A DNA stretch of 64,000 bases. It comes from an uncultured Arthrobacter sp. (lineage in GTDB: Bacteria; Actinomycetota; Actinomycetes; Actinomycetales; Micrococcaceae). The first letter of the stretch is position 1. Every line of letters begins with the position of its first letter. The DNA lies in assembly GCF_947495145.1 (NCBI RefSeq), contig NZ_CANLXP010000005.1, forward strand, positions 1-64,000, given 5' to 3'. Positions 33,600 to 43,400 of the stretch are shown in pieces. A program made the translations under genes and the position numbers. The notes beneath the pieces are model-generated. The model searched no databases, was not told the origin of the DNA, and worked only from the letters and a program-made list of their open reading frames with translations.

Positions 33600-33627
33600 T
33601 GTAATCGTTTCCATGGAATCGATTACA
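33600..33627. promoter_or_regulatory. Probable RbsR operator
   Basis: TGTAATCG (33600-33607) and CGATTACA (33620-33627) flank TTCCATGGAA (33609-33618). The whole 28 bases is a palindrome with one mismatched pair. The position, 30 bases before the rbsR start codon, suits autorepression of the ribose operon by a LacI-type dimer. Confidence 0.8.
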
Positions 33628-33771
33628 AACTATGGCATGGATCACGAACGATGGTCAACAGCAGTCGGGAAGCGGAATGCAAGCTGACTATGTTGACCGT
33701 TCACATGGAGGAAACATTCGGAGGGCGCTTTCCTGCGGCGCTATCCTTGCCCGGTACCTCTGCAGCGATAG

Positions 33772-35121
<1,350 letters not shown>

Positions 35122-35136
35122 CAAAGCGTTTCGGTC

Positions 35137-35181
35137 GAAATCCTCAATATCGCGCGTTGTTCCCGCGGTATTGAGGATTTC
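35137..35181. terminator. Bidirectional terminator between gdhA and the Ldh2-type gene
   Basis: GAAATCCTCAATA (35137-35149) is perfectly complementary to TATTGAGGATTTC (35169-35181). The loop contains a CGCG/CGCG pair that can extend the stem, and CCTTTATCC follows. It sits between two convergent genes and can serve both. Confidence 0.85.
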
Positions 35182-35198
35182 CCTTTATCCGGCGTTCC

Positions 35199-36272
35199 TC
35201 AGAGGTGGAACGGTGCCTCGTTCTGCGCGCAGATCTCGCGGATGTGCCCAACCAGCCCGTCACTGAGCGGGATACCCGACTCGAGCCGTTCCGCCCGGAC
35301 CGTCCGCTCGATATCCCCGGGGACCAGCACCGGGCGGTCCGGTGACGCCGGCGGCTCGGCACGAAGCAGATCGACGATCTGCGAAACGGATGCCGCGAAC
35401 TGCTCCGGCTCACCGAAGAACCCGGGATCAATCGCCAGACAGAAGTGCCCGATGTCATTCGGATCCGACGGTTCCCGCAGCGGCGCGAAGGTGGCTCCGG
35501 CCAGCGCTCCGGCCAGAATCTGGACCATTACCGCGAGCCCGTAGCCCTTGTGGCTGGAGAGCGATTCCGTGCCGCCCAGCGGGCTTAATCCGCCCTCCTG
35601 CTGGTCCCGCAGCTGACTGTAACCGGCGTGGGAATCGGTGACCGGTTCGCCGGCGCCGTCGAGCACCCAGCCCGCGGGCAGGGGCTTGTCGAGGTAGTCA
35701 TACACCTTCACCTTGTTCATCGCGACGGTGCTGGTGGACATGTCGAGCAGAAAGGGCTCCGCCGGATTGGAGCTGGGCGCGGCGAACGCCAGCGGGTTGG
35801 TTCCGAGCACAGGCCGTGAGCCGCGAGTGGGAACTACGGTCTTGGTGGGAGTCGTCGACGTAACCAGCCCAATCTGGCCGGAGTCGACGGCGATACGGGC
35901 GTAGTAACCCGCCGCACCGAAGTGGTGGGACCGCCGGACTGTCACCACCCCGACGCCGGTTTCCCGTGCCTTTGCGCTGGCGAGCTTCATCGCCGTCACC
36001 ATGGTCGAGTGTCCCAGATTGTGACCGCCATCGACGACGGCGGTCGAAGGACCCTCACGCTCGATGACCGACTCGGCGCCGGTGTCGAGTTTGCCCGCGT
36101 CGATCAGCCGCTGATACATCGGCAGCATCGAAATTCCATGCGAGTCGGTGCCGATCAGATCGGTATCGACCATCACCTCCGCGGTGATCTCCGCCCGCTC
36201 CGCCGTCATGCCCCACGCCTCCAGGATCGCCAGGATCTGCTTCCGGATGGTATCTGCCGCGTACTGGTTCAT
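35199..36272 (-). CDS. Malate/L-lactate/ureidoglycolate-type dehydrogenase (Ldh2 family)
   Basis: A 357-residue NAD(P)-dependent oxidoreductase of the Ldh2/MDH2/YlbC fold. VDTDLIGTDSHGISMLPMYQRL near residue 40 holds the conserved DSHG motif, with VRRSHHFGAAGYYA and the catalytic-histidine region after it. LDMSTSTVAMNKVKVY and SSHKGYGLAVMVQILAGAL are also typical. Enzymes of the family reduce 2-oxo acids such as oxaloacetate, 2,3-diketogulonate, delta-1-piperideine-2-carboxylate or ureidoglycolate. Substrate undetermined. Start ATG 36272 chosen over 36290. Confidence 0.88.
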   Translation of the reverse strand: MNQYAADTIRKQILAILEAWGMTAERAEITAEVMVDTDLIGTDSHGISMLPMYQRLIDAGKLDTGAESVIEREGPSTAVVDGGHNLGHSTMVTAMKLASAKARETGVGVVTVRRSHHFGAAGYYARIAVDSGQIGLVTSTTPTKTVVPTRGSRPVLGTNPLAFAAPSSNPAEPFLLDMSTSTVAMNKVKVYDYLDKPLPAGWVLDGAGEPVTDSHAGYSQLRDQQEGGLSPLGGTESLSSHKGYGLAVMVQILAGALAGATFAPLREPSDPNDIGHFCLAIDPGFFGEPEQFAASVSQIVDLLRAEPPASPDRPVLVPGDIERTVRAERLESGIPLSDGLVGHIREICAQNEAPFHL

Positions 36273-36349
36273 CGGTACCTCTCGTTCCAAATCTCGACCT
36301 GCTTGCGTCTACGGATAAGACTAGGCGGGCGGGCCAAGGACTGTGTCGC

Positions 36350-37294
36350 TTACGCCGGCGCAGCGTATTTACGACGCCGGTACTCGGTCGGGCTCACCCC
36401 GAACCGACGCTTGAACGCAGTACTCAGCGCGAACGGACTGCCGTAACCGATCTCGCCCGCAATTCGTGCGGTGGTGCGGTGCGGGTCTGCGAGCAATTCG
36501 CTGGCCAGCAGCATGCGCCAGTTGGTCAGGTACGTCATGGGCGGCTCACCGACAACTGTACGAAAGCGGGCGGCGAGGGTAGCCCTCGAGACGTTCAACC
36601 GGCCGGCCAGCGCGTCCAGCGTCCACGGCTCGGCGGGCAGTTCATGCAGCAGTTCAAGCGCCTGCCCGACGACGGTGTCGGCACTGGCCGCCAGCCACCC
36701 TGTAGCCCGCTCAGGATGCGCAGCGGTCCATGCGCGCACGCATTGCACCAGCAGCACGTCCAGCATCCGATCGATCACGCTGCCCTGCCCCGGCGCATCC
36801 GTCGCCACCTCAGCAGCCAGAAACTGCACCAGTGCTGCATTCACCGTGCCGGCAGGAACGACGGCGGTGCGTGGCAAGGCGGCCGTCACCGCTGATCCAA
36901 TCTCGGCGTCGGATTCGTAGGCGCCGATCAGCATGGTGGTCTGCCCGGATACAGTATTTCCCCACGTCCTTATGCCGCGGGTCATGCTCAGTTCGACCGG
37001 TTCACCTTTGATAGTTCTACATTCTTGGCCAGGGAAAATGACCACGTTCGGCTCCCGTCCAGGCTCGTCCGTCACCACGTAGGGCTTCGGCCCGCGAACG
37101 AGCGCAATATCGCCCACACCGAGAGCGAACGAATTCCCGTCAGCTTCGAGCCACGCCAGTCCGCTCAGTACAGCCATCACCGTCAACGGCGCTTCATCCC
37201 GCACACCAAGGGACCAGGGCGGGCTCATCTCTACCCGGAGCGCGAAGGCGCGCCGGGCGTGCGGACCGTCGAGGAAGTGCGTCAGGGGATCCAT
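36350..37294 (-). CDS. AraC-family transcriptional regulator with cupin domain
   Basis: A 314-residue regulator. The N-terminal AraC-type cupin (residues 10-180) begins with HFLDGPHARRAFALRVEMSPPW, a start typical of regulators of small reductase or membrane genes. Two C-terminal helix-turn-helix motifs follow: WTLDALAGRLNVSRATLAARFR and TARIAGEIGYGSPFALSTAFKRRFG, ending in SPTEYRRR. It is divergent from a DUF1772 membrane protein, a frequent partner, and probably activates it. Confidence 0.9.
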   Translation of the reverse strand: MDPLTHFLDGPHARRAFALRVEMSPPWSLGVRDEAPLTVMAVLSGLAWLEADGNSFALGVGDIALVRGPKPYVVTDEPGREPNVVIFPGQECRTIKGEPVELSMTRGIRTWGNTVSGQTTMLIGAYESDAEIGSAVTAALPRTAVVPAGTVNAALVQFLAAEVATDAPGQGSVIDRMLDVLLVQCVRAWTAAHPERATGWLAASADTVVGQALELLHELPAEPWTLDALAGRLNVSRATLAARFRTVVGEPPMTYLTNWRMLLASELLADPHRTTARIAGEIGYGSPFALSTAFKRRFGVSPTEYRRRKYAAPA

Positions 37295-37376
37295 GGCTCT
37301 GATATTAGACGATCACATATGAATTCTCTCTCACCAGCTATGGGAAGTCCGGGTAACTAGGCCCATGCTTAGGTGC

Positions 37377-37850
37377 ATGACTACCCCTGACTTCTTCGAA
37401 ACCGTAGCCACCACTACAGCGGCAGTGTGTGCCGGGGCAACTGGCGGAGTGTATGTTGCGTTCTCCGCCATGGTGATGCCGGTGCTCGACCGCCGTGCAG
37501 GATCGGAGGCCGTCGGCGCCATGCAACGCATCAACGTCCTTGCAGTCCGTCCGCCGTTCATGGGGATCTTCTTCGGCGGTGCCGTTGCCTCCGTAGTTGC
37601 AGGGCTGACCGCCGGGACAACCGACGCCCAGGGTCTGGTGCGAGTGGCAGGAGCGGTGCTGGTCCTCGCCAGTTTCGGTGTGACGATTGCCGTCAACGTC
37701 CCGCTCAACAACAGGCTTGCCCGAGTGTCCGATCCAATCAACCCGGACGTCTGGCGAGCATTCGCCGGTCCCTGGACCCGCGCGAACACTGTTCGGGGAG
37801 TACTGGCGCTCGCCGGTGCAGCTGCGCTCGCAGGTTCCCTTGCGCGATGA
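37377..37850 (+). CDS. DUF1772 (anthrone-oxygenase-like) membrane protein
   Basis: A 157-residue protein with four hydrophobic helices (about 10-32, 58-80, 88-108, 135-153). MPVLDRRAGSEAVGAMQRINVLAVRPPFM and the NVPLNNRLARV motif are typical of DUF1772, a family related to anthrone oxygenase. An in-frame ATG at 37365 would add four residues. Divergent AraC regulator upstream suggests inducible expression. Function unknown. Confidence 0.82.
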   Translation: MTTPDFFETVATTTAAVCAGATGGVYVAFSAMVMPVLDRRAGSEAVGAMQRINVLAVRPPFMGIFFGGAVASVVAGLTAGTTDAQGLVRVAGAVLVLASFGVTIAVNVPLNNRLARVSDPINPDVWRAFAGPWTRANTVRGVLALAGAAALAGSLAR

Positions 37851-37920
37851 GTTGTGGGTGGCCGGACCGGAGAATACAGATTCGGCTCGTCACCGCCTCC
37901 AACTCCGTAAGGTGAACGTC

Positions 37921-38328
37921 ATGCAATCGAACGAAACCATCAAACAGATCAACGCCGACGGGCTGAAGCCTCCCCGCGGGAAGTACAGCCACGTCGCCAT
38001 TGCCCACGGCACGGCCTATATCTCCGGACAGCTGCCGGTGAACAGCGAAGGCAAGCCGGTCACCTCCGAAAGCTTCGCGGTTCAAGCCAAACAGACGCTG
38101 AGCAACCTCGACGCCTGCCTGGCATCTGCGGGACTCAGTCGGACCGACCTCGTTCAGGTGAGGGTGTACCTGACGGACATGGCGGACTGGAAAGAGTTCG
38201 ACGAAATCTATGGTGAGTGGATCGGCCCCCACCGCCCGGCGCGAGCCGTCGCAGGGGTGAGCGCGCTCAATCACAGCGCAGCCATCGAAATGGAAGCCAC
38301 CGCCGTCGTGAGTACGGTCAACCAGTAG
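37921..38328 (+). CDS. RidA-family protein (enamine/imine deaminase)
   Basis: A 135-residue YjgF/YER057c/UK114-type trimeric protein. It hydrolyses reactive enamines and imines such as 2-aminoacrylate, or acts on related intermediates. GTAYISGQLPVNSEGKPV, the conserved arginine in LVQVRVYLTDMADW, and the C-terminal AIEMEATAVV are the diagnostic stretches. The ATG at 37921 follows GTGAACGTC. It lies 70 bases after the DUF1772 gene, so it may be a separate unit. Confidence 0.92.
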   Translation: MQSNETIKQINADGLKPPRGKYSHVAIAHGTAYISGQLPVNSEGKPVTSESFAVQAKQTLSNLDACLASAGLSRTDLVQVRVYLTDMADWKEFDEIYGEWIGPHRPARAVAGVSALNHSAAIEMEATAVVSTVNQ

Positions 38329-38355
38329 CTCAGCCACAGCCGGCGCCGACAAAGA

Positions 38356-39198
38356 TCAGATCTCGGCGGTGCCCCGGAAGCACGTTGTCGTTGCGCCGCC
38401 CACCCAGACTGTGCCGTCGTCGTCAGCGGTGATGGTGATGTCTCCTGCCCTGCCCAACCGGGAACCCTGCGACACCCGATAGGTGCCCGGCATCGCACCG
38501 GAGCCGGTCAGCCACTGGCCCACTGAAGCGTTCATGCTTCCGCAGACCGGGTCCTCGACGATGCCGACGCCGGGTGCGAAGGTTCGCATCTCGTAGGCGT
38601 GCTCGGAGCCTTCGGGATAGGCGCCGATTGCACCGATCATCGCCGTCGGGATCTGCGAGAGGTCAGGCTCAAGGTCAAGAACCTCCTGCGCGGAGGACAG
38701 CCGGATGACCGACCAGCCCGGTCCGTTGTCCACCCACTGATGCGAGAGGACCTGGTCCTCACGAATGCCGAACGCGGCGACGATCTGCGCCAGGTATTCA
38801 TCCTCTAGGTCGCCGGTTCGCTGGACTGGGGGAGCAGCGAATGACAGGATGCCGTCGCCGCGCCGGACGTTGATCAGCCCTGCGGTGCACTCCTGCACAA
38901 CCCGGCCATCGCGCTGTGGAGTACCTCCGCCTTCGAGCCAGGCGTGGGCTGAGCCGAGGGTCGGGTGTCCGGCGAACGGCAGCTCGCCGCCCGGGGTAAA
39001 GATCCGCACCCGGTAGTCCGCACCGGGCTGAGTGGGCGGCAGCAGAAACGTCGTCTCGGACAGATTGGTCCACCGCGCCACGCGCTGCATCGCGTCGTCG
39101 TCGAGCCCCTCCCCATCCAGTACGACGGCGACAGGGTTGCCCAGGTACGGAATCGGAGAGAACACATCAACCTGGGCGAAGGGACGGGAGGAAGTCAT
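38356..39198 (-). CDS. PhzF-family isomerase/epimerase-like protein
   Basis: A 280-residue protein of the PhzF (diaminopimelate-epimerase-like) fold. FAQVDVFSPIPYLGNPVAVVLDG opens the first half and the general acid/base Glu48 lies in NLSETTFLLPP. FTPGGELPFAGHPTLGSAHAW and DPVCGSMNASVGQWL are conserved in the family. Most members have no known substrate; some make phenazines. It is convergent with the RidA gene and not in a phenazine cluster, so a metabolic repair or unknown isomerase role is more likely. Confidence 0.9.
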   Translation of the reverse strand: MTSSRPFAQVDVFSPIPYLGNPVAVVLDGEGLDDDAMQRVARWTNLSETTFLLPPTQPGADYRVRIFTPGGELPFAGHPTLGSAHAWLEGGGTPQRDGRVVQECTAGLINVRRGDGILSFAAPPVQRTGDLEDEYLAQIVAAFGIREDQVLSHQWVDNGPGWSVIRLSSAQEVLDLEPDLSQIPTAMIGAIGAYPEGSEHAYEMRTFAPGVGIVEDPVCGSMNASVGQWLTGSGAMPGTYRVSQGSRLGRAGDITITADDDGTVWVGGATTTCFRGTAEI

Positions 39199-39269
39199 GC
39201 GAGGAAGTCTGTCAGGAGTGCGCGAAGGAGACCAGCCCGGGGCCGGGATCCGGCGGAGCAGAAAGGACG

Positions 39270-39833
39270 CTAACGGTCGTTCGTATAGCGAAGCAGCACC
39301 ACACCGTTACCGAACGTCCTGGTCTCCTCAAGCTTGAGATTCAGCTGGACGCGGGGGTCCTCGAAGAGCGGCCGGCCTTCCCCCAGCACTACCGGATGGA
39401 CGCAGATCTGGTACTCATCGACCAGGCCGAGCCGCAGAAAGCTGGCGGCGAGGTTGGCGCCGCCCAAGGCGATGTCGCCGCCAACCTGCGACTTCAGTTC
39501 GGCAATTTGTTCAGGCACGACGTCGGAGATCACCGTTGTGTTCCCGCCCGCCTCAGAGAGGGTCCGCGAGAACACATACTTGGGTGCATCCCGCCAGATT
39601 CCGGCAAACTCCACCTCCGGCTCGGAGGCATCCGGATTCTGGTCAGCCGTGGGCCAGTACTCCGCCATCAACTCATGGGTGATGCGTCCGTCGAAGAATC
39701 CCGCCATTTTGCGGCACTGCTCGTTGAAGTAGCTGTGAAGCTCCTCGTCCACCCGGTGCCAGCTGATGTCCCGGTCGAGACCCTCGAAGTATCCATCCAG
39801 GGAAACCGACATCATGAGGATGATCTTGTTCAT
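39270..39833 (-). CDS. Dihydrofolate-reductase-like protein (RibD C-terminal fold)
   Basis: A 187-residue member of the RibD C-terminal/DHFR-like family of NADPH-dependent reductases. The N-terminal IILMMSVSLDGYFEG is the standard opening. KYVFSRTLSEAGGNTTVI and GGDIALGGANLAASFLRLGLVDEYQICVHPVVLGEGRPLF (in two parts) form the nucleotide-binding core. It is not the essential DHFR; substrates of this group are mostly unknown. Single gene with a GGACCTCC region upstream. Confidence 0.88.
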   Translation of the reverse strand: MNKIILMMSVSLDGYFEGLDRDISWHRVDEELHSYFNEQCRKMAGFFDGRITHELMAEYWPTADQNPDASEPEVEFAGIWRDAPKYVFSRTLSEAGGNTTVISDVVPEQIAELKSQVGGDIALGGANLAASFLRLGLVDEYQICVHPVVLGEGRPLFEDPRVQLNLKLEETRTFGNGVVLLRYTNDR

Positions 39834-39933
39834 TCAGGGACCTCCGGGGGCAGCGGGAGGCGGCAAGGGCCGTCGTCGTACTGTCCAGTGAAGCACTTCG
39901 CGGTCTTTCGGAACAGGGACTTTCGGTTCCTCT

Positions 39934-40875
39934 TCAGGCAGCTTTGGCGGTCTTCTCCCGAGTGGCGGCGCGCGTCCGGACTGCAACCCCCGCACAGAGA
40001 ACGACGGCGAGACCTCCGACAACGGTCGGCCACGTCAGGTGCTCCCCGAGCAGGATCGCGGCCCAGGCGATAGTCAGGACGGGCTGAACGAGTTGGATCT
40101 GGCTTACCCGGGTCATCGGCCCGATCGCCAGGCCACGGTACCAGGCGAAGAAGCCGAGGAACATACTGACCACCCCGAGATAGCCGAAAGCTGCCCACTG
40201 CACCGCTGACGCCGCGGGAGGCTGTTCGACCACGGCGATAGCAGTCAGCAGAACCATGAGGGGAGCGGCCACAACGAGCGCCCAGGAGATTACCTGCCAG
40301 GATCCCATCTCGCGGGCCAGCAGGCCGCCTTCGGCGTATCCGACAGCACCGGCCCCCACAGCACCAAGCAGGAGAAGGTCCGGCCAGCTGAAGCTACCTA
40401 GTCCGCCGGACGTGAAGGCGGCGAAAGCAACCGTGACCGCCGCACCGACGCCGCTCATGATCCAGAAAATTAGCGGCGGGCGTTCGTGCCCGCGGAGGAC
40501 AGCCGCCGTCGCTGTCGCCGCTGGCAGTAGAGCGGTGACGACGGCGGCATGGCTCGCCGGCACGGCGGTGAGGGCGTAGGAGGTCAGGACGGGGAAGCCC
40601 ACCACTACGCCGCCTGCGATGATCGCAAGCCGTGCCCACTGGATTCCGCGGGGGAGCCGTTGGCGGGTGAGACCCAGCGCGAGGGCGGCGAGTAGCGCGG
40701 CCAGCACCGCACGGCCGGAGCCGATGAACAGTGGCGACATCCCGTCGACCGCCACCTTGGTGAACGGGACCGTGAAGGAGAACGCTGCGACGCCGAGAAG
40801 CCCCCACCAGATTCCGGCTGTGCGGTGGGGTAGCGGTGCGGCGGGGAGAAGAGTAGCGCTACTATTGCTGTACAT
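39934..40875 (-). CDS. EamA-family transporter, divergent from a MocR regulator
   Basis: A 313-residue ten-helix drug/metabolite transporter with two EamA repeats (GLLGVAAFSFTVPFTKVAVDGM, VSMFLGFFAWYRGLAIGPMTRVSQIQLVQPVL in two parts). The C-terminus is basic (RTRAATREKTAKAA). Its ATG is read from the complement of the same CATG that starts the regulator on the other strand. TGCTAT lies eight bases upstream and there is no Shine-Dalgarno. An in-frame TTG at 40881 is an alternative start. Such pairs usually mean the MocR protein controls the exporter. Confidence 0.85.
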   Translation of the reverse strand: MYSNSSATLLPAAPLPHRTAGIWWGLLGVAAFSFTVPFTKVAVDGMSPLFIGSGRAVLAALLAALALGLTRQRLPRGIQWARLAIIAGGVVVGFPVLTSYALTAVPASHAAVVTALLPAATATAAVLRGHERPPLIFWIMSGVGAAVTVAFAAFTSGGLGSFSWPDLLLLGAVGAGAVGYAEGGLLAREMGSWQVISWALVVAAPLMVLLTAIAVVEQPPAASAVQWAAFGYLGVVSMFLGFFAWYRGLAIGPMTRVSQIQLVQPVLTIAWAAILLGEHLTWPTVVGGLAVVLCAGVAVRTRAATREKTAKAA

Positions 40876-40889
40876 GAACAACGATAGCA
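40860..40889. promoter_or_regulatory. Back-to-back promoters with overlapping start codons
   Basis: CATG at 40873-40876 holds both start codons. Plus strand: TACTAT (40860-40865), eight bases, ATG 40874. Minus strand: TGCTAT (complement of 40884-40889), eight bases, ATG 40875. Both match a TAnnnT or near-TAnnnT -10 box placed for a transcript beginning at the start codon. No clear -35 boxes were found. Leaderless initiation is inferred. Confidence 0.6.
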
Positions 40890-42274
40890 GTTCCCGAATC
40901 GCTGCTGCATTGAGTGACTGGATTTCCGGTGCTGCTCCGGGCTCTCGCCTGCCCTCCACGCGGGCGCTCGTCGCCGAACACCGCGTCAGCCCGGTAACGG
41001 TGCAGAAAGCGCTGCACATTCTCACTGCCCGCGGGTTGGTGGAGAGCCGTCCCGGATCGGGAACCTTTGTGCGGTCAGTCCGAACCGCCCGACCGGCCGA
41101 TTATGGGTGGCAGACAGCCGCGCTGCGGTCGCCCAAAGCGCCGCGGCACGGCTTGCCGACCACCTTGCGTGACATCCCGGGTGACGTTATCGCCTTCCAC
41201 TCCGGCTACCCGGACTCGGAGCTGTTGCCGGTCCGAGCGGTTCGGGCGGCGCTGGCGCGGGCAGCGCGCAGCGACGCAGCGCTGTCGCGCCCGTCGGCCG
41301 CAGGGCTTCCTGAACTGCGATCGTGGTTCGCCCAGGAGCTGCGGGCCGCGACGCCGGCGAGTATCACTCCACCGACGCCCAGCGACGTCGTGGTGTTGCC
41401 CGGCAGCCAGAGCGGATTGAGCGCCATCTTCCGCGCGTTGGCCGGCAGCGGGCAGCCCGTTCTGATGGAATCGCCCACCTATTGGGGCGCCATTCTGGCT
41501 GCGACACAGGCAGGCGCCACCATCATCCCGGTCCCCACCGGCGCCGGCGGCCCGGATACCGAAGCACTGGCGCGGGCCTTCGAGGAAACAGGTGCGCGCC
41601 TGTTCTACGCCCAGCCCAATTACGCCAACCCCACCGGTGCACAGTGGGACGCCGAATGCCGCGAACAGGTGCTGGAGATCGTCCGCACGCATGGCGCGTT
41701 CCTTGTTGAGGATGACTGGGCCCACGACTTCGGGATCAACACCAGTCCGGCTCCCGTCGCGGCGCAGGACGACTCCGGTCACGTCGTTTATCTGCGCTCG
41801 CTGACCAAGAGCGTTTCACCGTCCATCCGGGTGGCTGCCGTGATCGCACGGGGTCCCGCGCGGGAGCGGATTCTCGCGGACCAGGGTGCCGAATCGATGT
41901 ATGTCAGTGGCCTTCTCCAGGCTGCGGCGCTGGACGTCGTCACTCAACCGGCCTGGCAGACCCATCTCCGCGGGCTCCGGCACCAGCTCCAATCCCGCCG
42001 CGACCTGCTGCTCACCAGCGTGCGCCAGCATGCACCTCACGCGCATATCGACCACGTGCCCAAGGGTGGGCTGAACCTCTGGGCGCGGCTGTCGGACGGT
42101 ACCGACGTCGAACAGTTGGCGCGCGACTGTGAGTCCAACGGCGTCGTCATCGCTCCCGGAAATGAATGGTTTCCTGCGGAACCGGCGGGTCCTTTCATCC
42201 GGCTGAATTACGCCGGGCCCAACCCGAGTGCTTTCCCGGAGGGCGTAAGCATTCTCGGACGCCTGCTGGCGTAG
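40874..42274 (+). CDS. MocR/GntR-type regulator with aminotransferase domain
   Basis: A 466-residue fusion of an N-terminal GntR winged helix (residues 5-68: PGSRLPSTRALVAEHRVSPVTVQKALHIL in two parts, then GLVESRPGSGTFV) and a fold type I aminotransferase domain. The PLP-binding lysine is in RSLTKSVSPSIRVA, and YAQPNYANPTGAQWD and EDDWAHDFG are the usual cofactor contacts. MocR proteins sense PLP or an amino compound. The divergent EamA exporter is the probable target. Start codon overlaps that of the exporter. Confidence 0.93.
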   Translation: MNNDSSSRIAAALSDWISGAAPGSRLPSTRALVAEHRVSPVTVQKALHILTARGLVESRPGSGTFVRSVRTARPADYGWQTAALRSPKAPRHGLPTTLRDIPGDVIAFHSGYPDSELLPVRAVRAALARAARSDAALSRPSAAGLPELRSWFAQELRAATPASITPPTPSDVVVLPGSQSGLSAIFRALAGSGQPVLMESPTYWGAILAATQAGATIIPVPTGAGGPDTEALARAFEETGARLFYAQPNYANPTGAQWDAECREQVLEIVRTHGAFLVEDDWAHDFGINTSPAPVAAQDDSGHVVYLRSLTKSVSPSIRVAAVIARGPARERILADQGAESMYVSGLLQAAALDVVTQPAWQTHLRGLRHQLQSRRDLLLTSVRQHAPHAHIDHVPKGGLNLWARLSDGTDVEQLARDCESNGVVIAPGNEWFPAEPAGPFIRLNYAGPNPSAFPEGVSILGRLLA

Positions 42275-42325
42275 CAGAGCGGCCAGCGGCTTCCTTCTGC
42301 AGCCGTCTAGTAGCTCCCGGACGCG

Positions 42326-43204
42326 CTAATAGCTCCCGGATGCCCCGCCGCCGGTGAATCCGCCGCCGCTGTTGAAGGACGAACCGCTCGATGTGTCCCC
42401 ACTGACGCCGCCCGAATACAGTGCGGGATTGGCGATGTAAAGGGGCAGCCAGAGAGCAGGGTTAGTGACGGCGTCGTCCTTGCGGTGGCTGTAGCGGTAC
42501 TTCCGGTAGGCATCGCGCTGCTCTTCGGTGAGGCGGAAGTCCGGGTCATTCTCCTCAGCAGCGCGGATCTCTTCGTCAGTGATACGACGGCGGCGGCGGG
42601 AGTCGCGTACGACGAAGGCGACGATGATTCCCACGATCGCAAGGAAACCGCCGATGATTGCGACGGGCAGCACCCATGCAAAGGGATCTTCGGGCGGCTC
42701 CTGCCCGTCGGCATAGAGGTAGATCTGGTCGACGGCGTCGCTGAGGCCCTCGGCGTACTCCTCATCTCCAAACGCAGGTTCGAGCACGTCTTCGATGACG
42801 TCCGCGGCCTCGTCGTCAGAGAACTGCTCCCGGACGCCGTCGGCGGTCTCGATGCGCAGTTCCCGCTCGGCGGTGTCGGCGACCACGAGGACACCGTTGT
42901 TCGCGCCGTCGTCGCCTACGCCCCACTCCGTGGCTACCGTGCGGGCATAGTCCTCAATCGACCCGTCGGCGTTCTCGACAGTGAGGACGGCAACCCGGGC
43001 AGATTCAGTGCTGCGGTTCCGATTCTCGATGAGCGCGTTGAGGTCCCGCTCCTGCTGGTCGGTGAGTACGTCGGCGGAATCCAGGACATTTCCCGACGTC
43101 GGCGGCGCAGGGATTCCTGTAGGCTCGCCGCTGCAACCGGTCAGCACAAGCAACAGTATTGCCGTAGCTCCTGCAGTCCGCCCAGCTGTTCGGATGGTCG
43201 TCAT
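42326..43204 (-). CDS. TPM-domain lipoprotein/membrane protein
   Basis: A 292-residue protein. A signal peptide ends in the lipobox LVLTGC (Cys24). The TPM domain follows (residues 38-155: DSADVLTDQQERDLNALI, WGVGDDGANNGVLVVADTAERELRI, FGDEEYAEGLSDAVDQI). One transmembrane helix (about 170-192) leads to a charged cytoplasmic segment and a Gly/Ser-rich C-terminus. TPM proteins are implicated in photosystem or membrane-protein maintenance in plants; the bacterial role is open. The start at 43204 is chosen from the signal peptide. Confidence 0.85.
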   Translation of the reverse strand: MTTIRTAGRTAGATAILLLVLTGCSGEPTGIPAPPTSGNVLDSADVLTDQQERDLNALIENRNRSTESARVAVLTVENADGSIEDYARTVATEWGVGDDGANNGVLVVADTAERELRIETADGVREQFSDDEAADVIEDVLEPAFGDEEYAEGLSDAVDQIYLYADGQEPPEDPFAWVLPVAIIGGFLAIVGIIVAFVVRDSRRRRRITDEEIRAAEENDPDFRLTEEQRDAYRKYRYSHRKDDAVTNPALWLPLYIANPALYSGGVSGDTSSGSSFNSGGGFTGGGASGSY

Positions 43205-43400
43205 GGGTCCCCCTGTTCGTATCGCGTGCCTCCCAGCGCGTATTGGGCCCGAGAAAGCGCGCCACTTCGGACGCATTCTCATCGTCTCAACGCAAGGGGG
43301 TCGGGATGAACCATCAAAAGGATGAAATCCAGTTGCTGGCCGGAGCCTATTCTGCCTACCCCTCGTATGCTGGAACCCGGACATGGGACAGGAGATTCAG

